This document shows positions 27,978-39,744 of a stretch of DNA of 64,000 nt, in pieces (positions within the stretch are counted from its first letter, which is position 1; each line of letters starts with the position of its first letter). This stretch comes from Caenorhabditis remanei (taxonomy: Eukaryota > Nematoda > Chromadorea > Rhabditida > Rhabditidae), in assembly GCF_010183535.1 (NCBI RefSeq), contig NC_071332.1:18228001-18292000 (forward strand), in the 5' to 3' direction. A program made the position numbers and the translations under genes. Below the pieces are notes generated by a model. That model had not been told where the DNA came from and made no database searches. It saw only the letters and a program-made list of their open reading frames with translations.

Positions 27978-30900
27978 TTATTTATGACGATACCCGAATG
28001 GAAGGGTAGTTCCGTCAGGGAGTACACGACGCTTATCAAAAGTATATTTAAAAGACTTTTTAATGTTTCGTCCGTAGACTTTGTGCTCGCGATCTCTCCT
28101 CATCGTGAATTGCGGGATCTGCATCACCGTCCTGTCTTCCACTTCTTCCAACACTTCATCCACCATAGTCTTCATTTTGTCGAATGTCACCATCTTGTCG
28201 GCCACAGAATTGAGCACGATTCCCTTGGCCTTGCACACGGTCTGGAAATAAAAACTTAGAAAAATTAATGATTTTGTGGTAAAAACTTACGCGGACCTGA
28301 CCGTCCTTCAACTGGTCCTTGAAACAATATGTTTTCGGACCCAGCGCGACAAACTCCGTCATCTCCCCCTTCAGCTCGTTGGTCAGTTGACCGAGATATG
28401 GACCAACTTCATCCTTCAATGGGTCTTCACATCCTCTCGGAACTCCATAAATTAGAGAGTCGGTGTCTGAAACAGAAAATTCATAACTAAGTACAAAAAC
28501 TTGTGAAAATTTACCGGTGTATATGAGATTCTTGGCTCCAACCTTCTCCATGAACTTGTAGAGTCGAAGCCGGGCGTAGGCTGTCACATAGGCGGCGATG
28601 TGTACAGCACTTGTTTTCAGACTTTGCAGAGTCTCCTTTTGCTTCCGGTACTTCACGACAATGACGTCATTCACTGGCCGAACGTTGACGATGACGACGG
28701 ACTTGTCATAGTAGAGCTTGTAGAACACGGCCGGGTCAATAATGACCTTGGTGTGCTCCCTGTCTACTCCCTGGGCCAACTTTCCCCACTGGAAATATAT
28801 TTTTTAAATGATACAAAACTGAAAAACTTACGAGAGAATTGACCATCAGCTTGGACGATGCTCTTCTTCCAACATTCTTGACAAATCGACTGTGGTCATT
28901 GAGATCGATATGCTCCTTCTCCATGTATCCTTTGCAGAATGCCTCCTTTTCTTCATCGGTCTTGACATCTTCTGGCCAACCAGAGCTGTACTGAAAATTG
29001 AAAACATGTTTGAAAATTAGTTTTTGAATGAAACTTACAATCTTCTCTTGAATCATCTGGTTCACATATGACGAGAAGAGTCCACCTTCTCCTTTATCGT
29101 CATTCCCGACCCAGTATTTGAAGTAAGTACCCTGAAATTAATATTATTTTTATGAACATTTCAATGTAAAAACTTACATGGTAGACCTCGGTGATTTTGT
29201 ATCCGAGTTCCAAAGCCTTCTCGAGCTCGACAGTGGTGTAGACACCTGTAAATGCTCTCTCATCGTCAGTGTGATTGCAGTCTGACTGGTTTTGCTCCTT
29301 GGTACATTCTGAAAATAATGGAAAAAAGTTATAAAATACCTCTTATAACACTTACTTTTGCAAAGAGCGAAGACAAGTTTTCCAGTAGATTTGTCTCCAA
29401 TGAGTGGAATTTCGAGATCATCGGGGGCCACAATCTTGCAACTTAGAAATCCCCAGAATGGAATGCATCCTGGTTTATCTATCGGGCAAGGGATTTCAGA
29501 CACGGGAATTTCTGTTGGTCGACCAATTGGGAATCCTTCATGCTTCATCACCGCAGGATACAAACTAAAAAATGTTGATGTTTTGAAAAATAAAGATTTA
29601 ATTTACCTGTTAACATCCAAGAACATTATCATGACAAGTTCATCGTTCTCGTATAGTTTGAAGACTTCGGTTCTTCCACCGACAAGGGCTCTTTCCATTT
29701 GGAGAATACCCTGAAACCGAATTTTGTCTAAAGTTCAGAAAATAAACACTCACTCTAGCTTCGTATCCTTCATAGAATTCGACCATCTCCAGATTCTTGC
29801 TGAGTTCTTCTTTAGCTTCACATTCCCAGACGACCTTTACTGGATATTCCTTCTCAAGTTCGGCGATTCGCTTCTGGTCACGTTCACGGATTTCTTTGGC
29901 TGTGGAATCACCGATGATAGATTCGTCAGAGTAGGAACAGTCATGGGCATGATAGTAGCACCCCTAAAGTAGAAAACTTTATTTTGTGGAAGAAATATGA
30001 CTTACATTAAACTCGATGATTTGTCCTTCCGGATACGCCTCACACTTGTCGATGAAGCCGTCCACTCGGTACTTGCCGACCTTCTTCTCTCCATATGTGG
30101 TCGAAATATCGACTTGAACACCTTCTTTGTGACCAATCCAGGCAAGGTGTTTTTGACTGACTATGGAATGAGTCATTGCAGCTCCGGGCTTTGCATCCAG
30201 CCCAATTGGTCTGTCGGGGTGAAGATGGTTCCGACGAAATACTTTCATCGCGGCGGAGGCGGCGGTGACCGATTCCTCGAGGAGACAAACATTTGTCATT
30301 GCTTCGAACTCCCTTTCGAAGATGGTCATGGCGGTCGCGAGAATATATACGTCATTGTAACAATACTTCTGAAGCTCTTCGAAGAAGTTGAATGTTTGAC
30401 CTTCTTGTCTTGCTTTGGCCAAGTATTCAACAAGTTCCTTTCTGGCCGAGGAAGACTTATTGTCCAATGCGTAGTACTTGTCGTCTGGAATTGGACCGAC
30501 GTAATCAAAGTTTTCCTCCTTGATGAACAACACGGGAAAATCTCTGTAATGCCAAAATGTATTTTATGTAAGCATGTTTTGTACTCCTACCCTTTGATCG
30601 AATCCACTTCAAAGGCTTTTCCAACTGCTGAGAGACTCATGGTGAGGTATTTCAACGAATCCACCAAACGAACTCCTTTGTGCTTGAGGTAGATAAGTTT
30701 GCTTCCTTCAAGGCATAATTCCGGTGCCGATTTGTTACTTGCAATCAATTCCTCGAGTATAAACTGGCCATCATACCTAGAATTTTCCATGGAAAATGTT
30801 TTGTTAAATCAAAAACTCACCCAGAAGCATTGTGGGCTACAAGGACAAATCCTTTGTTCCTCTGACTGAACATCCATTTGTTCATTTCTGCTTTCACGTC

Positions 30901-32846
30901 AACTCCTCGATTTTCCACTGTGACACACTCTATTATCTTCAACCGGCCTTCTGGAGAGCAGTTTTCACATTTTTCATTCAACCCAGCTTCGACAGTTTTC
31001 GGAATGAATTTGGAGCATTTCGGGCAACAGAGAACACATCTGAAGAGCACTGGCTTTTGGTGTCCAAGTTTCCCAGAAGAACTCTGAAAATGATACATTT
31101 AATGAGTCAAAAATTTAATTTTTATCAAACCTCAATGTCATAGTATCCTCGGAGCCGAGTCAGGACGCTTTCATTTTTTGGACACGCCGGCATGGAGCAA
31201 AAGTGATATTCTTCAACCAGACATTGGCATCGCTGACAATACTTGTGCCCGCATTGGTGAGGTACTGCATTTTTGTTGGTGTAGTAAGCGGTCTGACACT
31301 TTTTGCAGAACTTGGTGTACTCACAACGACTCTTTCCACCCCGACTTCCTGGAAAAAACTTTTCAGTTTCTTAAATACACAAAATTATTACCTTTTTCAA
31401 GATGATTGTCGTAGCAACGTTGGGTCTTGAAGTGAAGATGACAGGATCCACATTCAATGGAAAGTTCTTGGCCTTCTTCCGGTTTTGGACAATTGGGTTT
31501 TCCACACAAACGATGCAAAAGTTTGCAGTTGTAGTGTGATGCAGCATTCTGATACTTTGTGAGACACAGACAACAGTAATATGATGTATTCAGGAGATTA
31601 CAGACACTTCTGACTCCACTGAAATGGCCTTTAGCAAGATAAAGGACCAAAACATTGTCTTGTCCGACGAATTCTCCACAGAAGAATGGGATGGTGGAAT
31701 TTTCTTCGAATACCAGAATTTGATGGGTGCCAGCGAAAACAGTTTCTTGGAATTTCTGGATGTCATAGTAATCAAAGTCTTGGGTTTTTGTTATCCCAGC
31801 TTCCTAAATTAATTCATTTTTTCAAATATTTAATGAAATACTTACATCTTTCATCTTTTGGATTGCCTTGAAAACAACTTGGGAATTATCACGTGGTCCT
31901 CTGTTCATTGAGATGCTCTGCCGGTAGCGCTTGGCATCCTCCTTCGACTTGGATTTCTTGTACTGGTTCCACATGTGAGCCTGGTAGAGAGCACTGACGA
32001 GACAATTGTGGGTGACTGAAAGATTAAAATTTTAAAAACTCATGATTTTTAAAAAGGTTTTACCATTATTTCTCATAATGTTGGTTTTTCCTCGCTTCTT
32101 CTTGCCGACTTCTTGCTCCACTTCCTCGTTTTCATCATTTTCGTCTTCTTCCTCCTCCTCCTCCTCCTCCTCATCATCAGCCTCTTCATCCTCGTCAGAA
32201 TCCTCTTCAGCCTCGTCGTCCAAGAATTCACAAGTCTTCTTCTTCTTCTTCTTGGTCTTCTTGGAAGATTTCTTCGATCTCTTGGCAGCCTTTCCAAACT
32301 TCAATTCCAGAATGTGACCTGTTCCGAACTTCCTCTTTGTACCGCTTCCCGTAATTGGAGTGATGTAAGTGATACGGGCGGTGATTCGAGGAATTTCCAG
32401 ATCGAGAGGGGATTTTCCGGATTGAGCCATCGTCTCCATATTTCTCACAATGTCGCCGGTTTTCAGTTTGGAGATGTCCTTGAAAGCGAGGCCGACACTT
32501 TCCAGAATTTCGTCCGACTCGAAGTTTACTCCGACTCTGGTGTTCCGATGAGTTCGTCGAATTGGAGCATGCTTGTTGATGAGTGAGATGATGTCATCGG
32601 CAAAGAGTTCCGGACCTTCCGGGTCAGTAGTAATACTTCTCGGAATTTCCAATTCCAAAGTGACGTTGGTGACAAGTCCTTTGAACTTTCTTTTGCCGCC
32701 TTCCACCACTTTTCCCAACTCTTTCAGAGATGCTCCGCCCACTTGATCCTACAAAACAGTATAAAAGTCAGGTAGAAACTTTAAAAACTCACTATTGCAT
32801 TGCTTCCTCCGTCCGCGTGTTGATTTTCTCCGTCATTTCCCTCCAT
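27978..32846 (-). CDS. Protein-primed-type DNA polymerase B (Polinton PolB), 17 exons
   Basis: Seventeen exons on the minus strand: 32846-32793, 32748-32064, 32015-31846, 31803-31392, 31348-31131, 31083-30821, 30776-30591, 30543-30006, 29963-29754, 29710-29607, 29564-29356, 29308-29178, 29131-29039, 28990-28832, 28788-28515, 28466-28291, 28241-27978. Phases agree throughout, giving 1381 residues. Exonuclease motifs: YYDIE (Exo I, about residue 512), HNASG-YDG (Exo II), YCYNDVYIL (Exo III). Polymerase motifs: DVNSLYP (A, about 945), KLMVNSLWGK (B, about 1140), DTDS (C, about 1236). Residues near 175-240 are a Lys-rich then strongly acidic linker, followed by Cys-rich segments (CCLCLTKYQ, CKKCQ) suggesting zinc binding. 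It would replicate the element, probably primed by a terminal protein. All catalytic residues are present. Confidence 0.95.
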
Positions 32847-32896
32847 TTTGAAGTATAATTTCACTGTATTGTTGGCGATTCAGCGAAATCTGGAAA

Positions 32897-33166
32897 ATGA
32901 ATTCATCGAATTATGCGCCACCTAAGAAGGTTATGAACGACTCGGCTACTTCGTACTTTGTACAACCCGAAAACTACGATCAAAACGGAATGGTGAGATC
33001 CTAGTTTCAAAACAAATTTAAAAGTTGAAATTTCTAGATCACTTCTACTATCGAACCAGTGGTATTTCAACAACAAACGACAACAAAATCGGAGAAAAGA
33101 TCGGAATGCATTGTCTTCAACTTTGCGAAAGGGTCGGGACCGACTATAAACATTCAAAAGTGTTAG
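32897..33166 (+). CDS. Possible small Polinton gene on plus strand, 74 residues
   Basis: Two exons (32897-32992 and 33038-33166), phase 0, start MNSSNYAPPKKVMND, end GPTINIQKC. The GTGAGA donor and TTTCTAG acceptor are acceptable. It is divergent from the polymerase start (50 bp apart), so a shared bidirectional promoter is plausible. No domain recognised. Composition is Ser/Thr/Gln-rich. Weak evidence; a chance frame is possible. Confidence 0.4.
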
Positions 33167-33490
33167 CAAGGAGCATGATTGAGCGTTATGTTGTAATAAT
33201 TCAGACAACCACTATGCAAACAAAAAGTACCTCTTTGACCATGCTTTCAACCTTTTTGACCTTTACGACCACTATATTAATATAATTTGAGGATTGTTAC
33301 ACTTTTACACTTATAGTTTCGTAACTATTCGAATATATATTGGTGTATCTGTAATATTTAGGCTCCGCCCACTCTAGTGAGCATCAGTTATCTTCATTTC
33401 ATTCATTCATTCGTCCACTGCTTGTTGTTTTTTTTTCTCTCTTCTTTCGCAAAATAAATTATGTTTATTCATTTCTATTATTATAGAAAA

Positions 33491-34100
33491 ATGCCGTTCG
33501 TTCGTAACGAAGCTTCAGCTGTTGCTAAAGATGGTGACAAATTGAAAGTGGTTACTGTGAAGAAGCACTACAAATTTCCAAAAGATGAAGAGATGGTCGC
33601 TGAAACTCCGAAAAACAACTTCTTGCCGAAAACTCCACTCAAAAGAAAGCGTGAAGACAAGGTCGAAAACGATGAAAAAAAAGGATTCAAAGAAAATGGT
33701 AAATTTATTATATTATTTTCTGTTCTATTGTGAAAGTTTTTAGGAATGGATCAGATCCAAGGCTAAATCCGCAATCATCCCAGCTGAAACTGCCGCAGTC
33801 TTGAAACCAGAGTATTTGTTCAAAGAGCCAGGACCACTTATCGTCTACCTTTGCAATGCTTGTAAGAAATTCAACTCCGCTCGTCAAATGTAAACCATCG
33901 AGGAGGGAATGACTCAAATTCGTAAGTTTTTCACTCAAAGCTACTTCTTATTCACTTAAAACAACTTATTTTACTAATTAAACCTATTAATTTTAGCTTT
34001 GGCGATGTGCACTGTCTGCCGCTTCCACCACAACCAACAGAGAAACTTGAAGTTCTTCCAACACGAGCTCCCAGCTGTCAAAAAGGAATACAATCTCTGA
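33491..34100 (+). pseudogene. Broken plus-strand Polinton gene with Cys-rich 3' part
   Basis: The first exon (from ATG 33491) encodes a basic N terminus (MPFVRNEASAVAKDGDKL, later KTPLKRKRED). The second exon (from about 33745) has one good open frame with LCNACKKFN, but its phase does not fit the first exon's GTAAAT donor, and a TAA interrupts it at about 33891-33893. The last exon (from about 33997) reads CTVCRFHHNQQ and ends VKKEYNL. The Cys-x2-Cys pairs with a following His-His suggest a zinc-binding domain. I read it as a decayed gene; misread splice sites are the alternative. Function unknown. Confidence 0.45.
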
Positions 34101-34269
34101 ACTACATGCCTGTTGATGATTATCATCTATTTTCTATATAATATTTGTTCCTATATTTATTCAACTATATATTTTATTTTGTATTTCTCTACTTTTTACT
34201 AAATTTTTAATGTTTTTGAAAATAAACAACTTACTCGAAACACAAGCTCTTTCGACTTCTTTTGGGCCA

Positions 34270-34491
34270 TCAATTAGTGTGATACTCGAAGACCCACTCA
34301 TCAAACATTCGAGTTGTACAGTGAATCATCATCAACGGGGCCCTGAAGCAATTATCGATATATAATTTGTCCACCCTCACCATGCTTCTTAACAAACCAA
34401 ATTCTTTTGAGAAATTTGATAAATTTAGTGAAGGGACAGTTAGCATATTGTTAAATCCGGAACAATTTGAATTAATGATGTCCAGAAGCAT
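34270..34491 (-). CDS. 73-residue minus-strand ORF near the right TIR, unknown
   Basis: ATG 34491 to stop 34270. Contains LNLSNFSKEFGLLRSMVRVDKLYIDN and ends DEWVFEYHTN. The leucine spacing loosely recalls the repeat region of nematode F-box (FBA/FTH) proteins, so it may be a host-derived fragment. No Polinton family is recognised. Low confidence that it is expressed. Confidence 0.3.
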   Translation of the reverse strand: MLLDIINSNCSGFNNMLTVPSLNLSNFSKEFGLLRSMVRVDKLYIDNCFRAPLMMIHCTTRMFDEWVFEYHTN

Positions 34492-34608
34492 AGATCTGAA
34501 TTAAAATGTAAAATTTTAACTTGTTTCATTTTAAAATTGCCATAAACGAGGAAAAAATGAAAGAAATCCACGAAACTGATCGAATATTAATGGAAATAAA
34601 TGAGTAAA

Positions 34609-35425
34609 ATCCAATAATATTCAAATAACGGTTGTCCAGTAGAGCACACATTCTGCGTAGTCGGAGAAATTAGGCCTCTTAGTCAGACACTTTTTCTGGG
34701 TAAACAAGAGACAGTCCTATTCTCTCGTATAGAAGGGGGAAGGGAATAAAAAGAAAACGCCACACATATTCAGATGAAATGAAAAAGTTTATTTTAAAAT
34801 TGAAATAAAAAGTAATTAATAAAAAAGAAATTAATTCCAGAAGATCTGTAAAACCATTATTTTCATAAAAGACCATTTCCCAATATATAATTTGTCAGCA
34901 CATTTAGTGTTTTGGATTTTTTCTTTTTCTTTACACAGACACTTCCAGGTTCAATTCCAGATTCAATTTCAGATTTTTTGCAAAATTTCAGATTGCTCAG
35001 TCTTCATGGTTTCTCCCCTTGTGTGTGTCTTAGCACACCCCCATACCCCTTTTAGTGAGGCGAGAGATGACTCATCGCGTGGAGGTGTTAGAGAAAGGGG
35101 GAGTTAGAGAAAGGGTGAGAGAGTGGAGAGTGCGAGAGAAAGAGGCCCGTGTTAGAGAAAAGGGGAGAGACAATGCATAGCGTGGAGGGTACGAGAGAGT
35201 ACGCAAATATAGGAGGGTGCTAGACAAACAGAGAGAGGCGGTCGGCAGCGAGAGTTCGGAGAAATGACATAGAGGAGGGGGAGGGGGGATATGCGCGCGC
35301 GCGCCGGAGAGGAGGACCATCATGGATATGGTCGGGAGCCAGGTCGGCCACGGTGGGGAGCCATTCTACCAGACTACACTTTTTTAAAGGTCAAACTGTG
35401 TCGTAGGACCCACCCATACTTCTCT
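34609..35425. repeat. Polinton right terminal inverted repeat
   Basis: Reverse complement of 19328-20140. The outer part (34873-35425) is nearly identical to the left copy; the inner part (34609-34872) is more diverged, with small indels. Ends ...CCCATACTTCTCT. Confidence 0.9.
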
Positions 35426-35431
35426 CATGCC
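35426..35431. repeat. Polinton target-site duplication, right (CATGCC)
   Basis: Identical to 19322-19327. In the srw frame (minus strand) it encodes Gly-Met. Confidence 0.95.
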
Positions 35432-36034
35432 TACCTTCACACTATCCGGCCCATCATCATTAAATTTGTACAGTCCCGTATCCACAGAATATTGTGTCCA
35501 TAGACACCACACTCCGGGAATCTTTGGAGTTATTGTGTATTTAGTGTAACAGCTCAAAGAACTGTATGCAAGTGCGAAAACAAAAACGGACGCTGCCAAA
35601 GTGTTGGCGAAACTTGGTTTTGACAGAGTTTCTGACCAGGAGCTCATGGAGAATTTAATTGAAATAGTCCGAAAAAAGGCCATAAGCACAATAAGCCACG
35701 AAGACACCATGCCAACAATACTCGTTACGTAAAAGACACCTAAATAATGAATAGCACCCAGATAGCTGTGATAACCGAGGCAAAAGTCAGAGTTGTTGAA
35801 CTCTAGAATGTATTGAACGTCTGAGGATAAAATGACAAGGAGTTGAATGAGATCAGCAATACAGATGACCAGGAAGATGATGAACACTGGGTTGCGTCGC
35901 ATTGATTTTCGAGTGAGGATGAAGAGGTGGAAGATGTTCAAGCATATTCCAATGATAGATAAAATTACGTTAATAAAACGTCCGTAGTAGTCAAAATTGA
36001 GATAAGGAAGAGCGTCCGCATTGATTCCCTTCAT
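35426..36034 (-). pseudogene. Srw chemoreceptor interrupted by Polinton: 5' half
   Basis: ATG 36034 (MKGINADALPYLNFDYYG) opens 203 codons up to the Polinton. Helix 1 has VILSIIGICLNIFHLFIL, then TRKSMRRNPVFIIFLVICIADLIQL (TM2), a long TM3 with GMVSSWLIVLMAFFRTISIK, and TM4, ending in the second extracellular loop at the insertion point. A TTTTTCAG acceptor directly precedes the ATG, suggesting trans-splicing. Past the target site the frame reads 14 codons of TIR sequence before a stop, so a truncated 4-helix product could be made. The remaining exons are at 18447-19321, and the two halves match in frame. Confidence 0.88.
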
Positions 36035-36394
36035 GCTGAAAAATATATATAATTCGCAACAAATTTTTAGAAAATTTCTGATCAGCACTGCAGACCAAGA
36101 ATGAATGAACTATGGGCGGAGCTATGAATTTCGATAAGCAAAATTTTTCGAAACCTTAAATTCCTCGAGAATTTAAATGCCCGGTACACTCACCCCGCAG
36201 ACAGATGATATCAGTAACACTAGAAAATATTTCGATCAGAATCAACCCCCAATTTGTGCATAATGGGCATGTGTGAAAAGAGTAATAGCATAACATTTTG
36301 GTCGGTTATAATGAAAAACTGAATAACTTCCTACTGAATTGATATGGAATATAAACTTTTCAATTTATGTCGAGAAAACGAAAAAATCTAACAA

Positions 36395-36785
36395 GGGAAG
36401 TCTTTGGAGACGCCACTTTCAAACGACCTATAAATTTGGTCTTTGGTATTTTCTACCACTAGGAGTAAATTTCTGCAATCGTGTGTTGACATGGTATTCC
36501 AAATCGGCGAAATATACGCTACCTCGCGGTTCCATTTGTGTTCCACATCGGTTCACCTGTGCTCGTATGTCCCAAAAATTAGAATATTTTGCGTATACTA
36601 CTGGTCGATTTGGATTTCCACGTGCAACAGCTTATCCACATGAAAAGTTTGAGAGGTCCTAACTCGGCTCTCATAGACATTTAGCAGATTTTGGCTGCAG
36701 AAACTCCCCGTTGTCGAAAGTACCTATAGCCAAATTTATACTTCGTTTGAAAGTGACGTCTCCAAAGACTTCCTTTGTAAGCAAA
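36395..36785. repeat. Foldback repeat with GTCTTTGGAGACG arms
   Basis: AAGTCTTTGGAGACGCCACT near 36399 is mirrored by GTGACGTCTCCAAAGACTTC near 36752-36771. The arms extend about 45 bp. The rest of 36035-37073 holds a partial MITE (36815-36905) and no gene. Confidence 0.6.
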
Positions 36786-36814
36786 CTTATTGGAAAAAAG
36801 TGAGGACACGAGTA

Positions 36815-36905
36815 AATGAACAGAAATCTTGTCCGAGTGGACTACACGGCCGCGTAGAAAAACTCTTCCATCAAAGCTCCTCAAGTCAGGAAAACGGGAA
36901 TTGTG
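36815..36905. repeat. MITE-M, partial copy 3
   Basis: Only the right half is present: CTTGTCCGAGTGGACTACAC through AAGTCAGGAAAACGGGAATTG. Confidence 0.55.
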
Positions 36906-37073
36906 GCGATCAGAGCAAGCATGGGCGTCAATGATAAAAGTTTCTTAGAATGTATTAGGTAGCAAACACTTGCCGGGGGTGTTAAAGACGCATGCAATTT
37001 TTTCGGATGGGTCTCATAGTGAAAAATTGTATTTTACAATGGTTTTTCCATTTATTGTAAAATTTTGCTTAAT

Positions 37074-37794
37074 TTAAAGGCGTATTGTGGTCTGTTGTGA
37101 TGTTTTCATATTTTAATGTATGAGTTTCGGCGAGTTCATTTTCATAGTTCAAGAATTTTTTAATTCGGTCCACAACCCGCTGAGAGCGAGCGCCAGAAAG
37201 TTTGGTCATTGAGATGGCCGAAGAAAATTAGGGGCCGTGGCATAGAAATTCGACTTCGAAAAAGTTGATTTTTTGAATTTTGACGGTATTTTCGATTATT
37301 TTCGTTGTATTTCTTCAATAATTTCGATAGAAAACGGCAAATAGTGATAGAAAAACACTAAAAACTGTCGAAAATAACGCCAGAAGTAGCAGAATACTGA
37401 AAAAACCAACGGAAAGTTTGGCCAGCGAGAATTTTCTAGAAATTTTACTTATGTAAAGTTGTTTTTTTCAGTATTCTTCTATTTCTGGCGTTATTTTCGA
37501 CAGTTTTTAGTGTTTTTCTATCAATATTTGCCGTTTTCTATCGAAATTATTGAAGAAATACAACAAAAATAATCGAAAATACCGTCAAAATTCAAAAAAT
37601 CAACTTTTTCGAAGTCGAATTTCTAGGCCACGGCCCCCAATTTTCTGCGACCCTTTCAATGACCAAACTTTCCGGCGCTCGCTCTCAGCGGGTTGTGGAC
37701 CGAATTAAAAAATTCTTGAACTATGAAAATGAACTCGCCGAAACTCATACATTAAAATATGAAAACATCACAACAGACCACAATACGCCTTTAA
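37074..37794. mobile_element. 720-bp long palindrome, copy 2
   Basis: Arms nearly identical to those at 7880-8599. The spacer (TAGAAATTTTACTTATG...) is in the reverse orientation relative to copy 1. Ends TTAAAGGCGTATTG and CAATACGCCTTTAA. Confidence 0.8.
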
Positions 37795-37892
37795 AAGAAA
37801 ACGTCATTATTTCTCGATTTCTAGAAACTTGTTCGAAAAATGTCAAATATTTGGATTAAAATTTGTCACATATTATTTGGTCAAACAATTCA

Positions 37893-38033
37893 GACACATA
37901 ATTTGCTCAGCCCTGCTGGGTACATTCAACACACTCAACCTAACCCTATAATCAGCGCAAGTCACTCCCCCTATCAACAAACCAGCCTAAAAACACTTTT
38001 TGATCTAAACTGATCTAGTATTCACTAACAAAA
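37893..38033 (+). promoter_or_regulatory. Upstream block conserved between two tandem receptor genes
   Basis: ACACATAATTTGC, CTGGGTACATTCAACACAC, CCCTATAATCAG and CAAGTCACTCCCCCT occur in the same order before the gene at 38034 and again at 39590-39744 before the gene at 39745. Either retained promoter elements or recent duplication. Confidence 0.5.
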
Positions 38034-39266
38034 ATGAATCAGTTAAATGTGTCTACTGTTATCAAAGTTCAACACATCAGTCGATATCCTAATTTATTGT
38101 TTTCGATTTTCGGTTTGGTCACCAACTTTTTTCACTTTTTTATTGTGTTAAAAACAATGAAAACTAATCCAATTTTCAAGTTTCTTATGCTAATTTGTGT
38201 GCTTGATTGGATATTTATCACTATTACTGCTACAAAGGAATTGGTAGATATTATCAATTATATAGATCATAAATGGTGTCTCGGGTTCATAAATTACGCA
38301 GATGTCTACTGGAATACTATTGTACGTTATGTGAATAAATGCGTAATGGCAACCGGCTTTTGGATCACTATTTTCATGGGATTCATTCAAATTGTGGCTA
38401 TTAAAAACCATCAAAAACCGATATGGAATCAAAAAAGTTCAACTAGAATCTCGTTGGTTACCATAGTTGTGTTCTTTGTGTTCTTCTTTATTGAAGCCAC
38501 GTTTCAATTCATTTTGTTTTTTCAACTTCCATTCCAGTCATGTCTCCATGACCAAAATTCTCGGCTCGCCCGGTTAGAAATTATTGATTGGATTACGGTA
38601 GGAGTGATTGTAACTGAAAGACTAGAAGATATGATCTATGGTATTAAAATTGTTCCGATCATTGTCTCATTCATCTGGCTTAGAGTAATTCGGAAAAAGG
38701 CAATCGAATTCGGCAAGTTGGAAAATTCCAAAATAATTAATTCTCTTCTATGGGCTAGTTTTTTTTACGATTATTCATATCTGGTTATGCTGGTTCCAGT
38801 CGCAATTTTTTCGGGTCTCACTGGAACCGTCGGATTTTCTAAGTGGGTTTTTTATTAGCTTAGCACAGTTCTTACAACTGCGCTTCACCGAAATCCCTTG
38901 AGAAATGTCTCTTTTTTTTAGTCTCTCTATTTCGCACGTAATTTTCTTTGGTTTCGGTAAAGCGTGGTTCTAAGAAGCGTGTCGTACTAATAAAACCACA
39001 CATTCCGATAATCTTTGTTCTGTTTCAGAGAAGATGAACTGCTAACTTCACAGTTTGCCATAATTATGTCAACGTTTATTGTAAGCATTCGGCCACTCCT
39101 TATAATGTCGAAGTCGACCGACTATCAGACTGCACTCAACTCTTTTTTCTCACTTTCTTCTGGACCAGTGGGTTTTTAAGTGTTTCTAATTATGAGCTGT
39201 TTGGTATTTCAGGTAGCACCAGTGAGAAACAAATCAATTATGACTTCAGGAACTCCTAGGGCATGA
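38034..39266 (+). CDS. 7TM chemoreceptor, Srw-like, family B (tandem copy 1)
   Basis: Exons 38034-38842, 39029-39167 and 39213-39266 join in frame to 333 residues. It begins MNQLNVSTVIKVQHISRYPN. The first exon holds six helices, including LLFSIFGLVTNFFHFFIV and a polar TM3-4 region with GFWITIFMGFIQIVAIKN. The second holds the last helix and MSKSTDYQTALNSFFSLSSGP. The last exon encodes a short basic tail (VAPVRNKSIM). It is closely similar to the next gene, so this is a tandem duplication. Presumed chemosensory GPCR in neuronal cilia membranes; ligand unknown. No lesions seen. Confidence 0.83.
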
Positions 39267-39744
39267 AATAATTCTTGTATTCTCCGTTTTTCCAGATTTT
39301 AATTTTTACTTCCCTTTATAAAAACAGAAACAATTTTTTGGGTGTTTTGGTTGTCCAAGAGAAGACATTTCAAAAAAAAACGGTCGGAGGTGAAGAGAGA
39401 TACTGTAGTTTGAGCTAGGTTAGCGCAAATTCAAAAAATTTATCCGAAAATAATTTTGTGTGTAACATGTTTTTAAAAAATGTGTATTTCTCTTTTTTAA
39501 TGAAAGAAAAGTACATTGTTCGTCCATGTTGTTAACACCCGATTTGGCTGACCGGCGACTCAATTGGCAGCATATCAAGTGATGTAACTTTCAAACACAT
39601 AATTTGCCCAGCCGTGCTGGGTACATTCAACACACCTAACCCAACCCTATAATCAGGGCAAGTCACTCCCCCTAATTCACATCAACAAGCCACTCTCAAA
39701 ACACTTTTTTATAAAAGCTAAAGTCTAGTTTTCATACTAAAAAA

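Larger units (their letters stand above)
19328..35425. mobile_element. Polinton/Maverick self-synthesising DNA transposon, 16,098 bp
   Basis: Both ends begin AGAGAAGTATGGGTGGG inside inverted repeats of about 0.8 kb, flanked by CATGCC duplications. Inside lie the defining genes: protein-primed type DNA polymerase B, retroviral-type integrase with chromodomain, packaging ATPase, adenain-like protease, major and minor capsid proteins, and small conserved proteins. Nearly all are on the minus strand; two short genes at the right end are on plus. Polintons replicate with their own polymerase and integrate with their own integrase, and their capsid genes imply a virion stage. Polymerase, integrase, ATPase, protease and major capsid frames are intact; the penton gene shows a frame problem. 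A PAZ-like ORF is an unusual addition. I found no large membrane-fusion glycoprotein gene of the kind reported in some nematode Mavericks. Confidence 0.97.

Noticed and set aside
32042..32586. Plus-strand Ser/Leu-rich frames opposite the polymerase linker
   Set aside because: They are antisense shadows of the Lys/Glu/Asp-rich linker of PolB.
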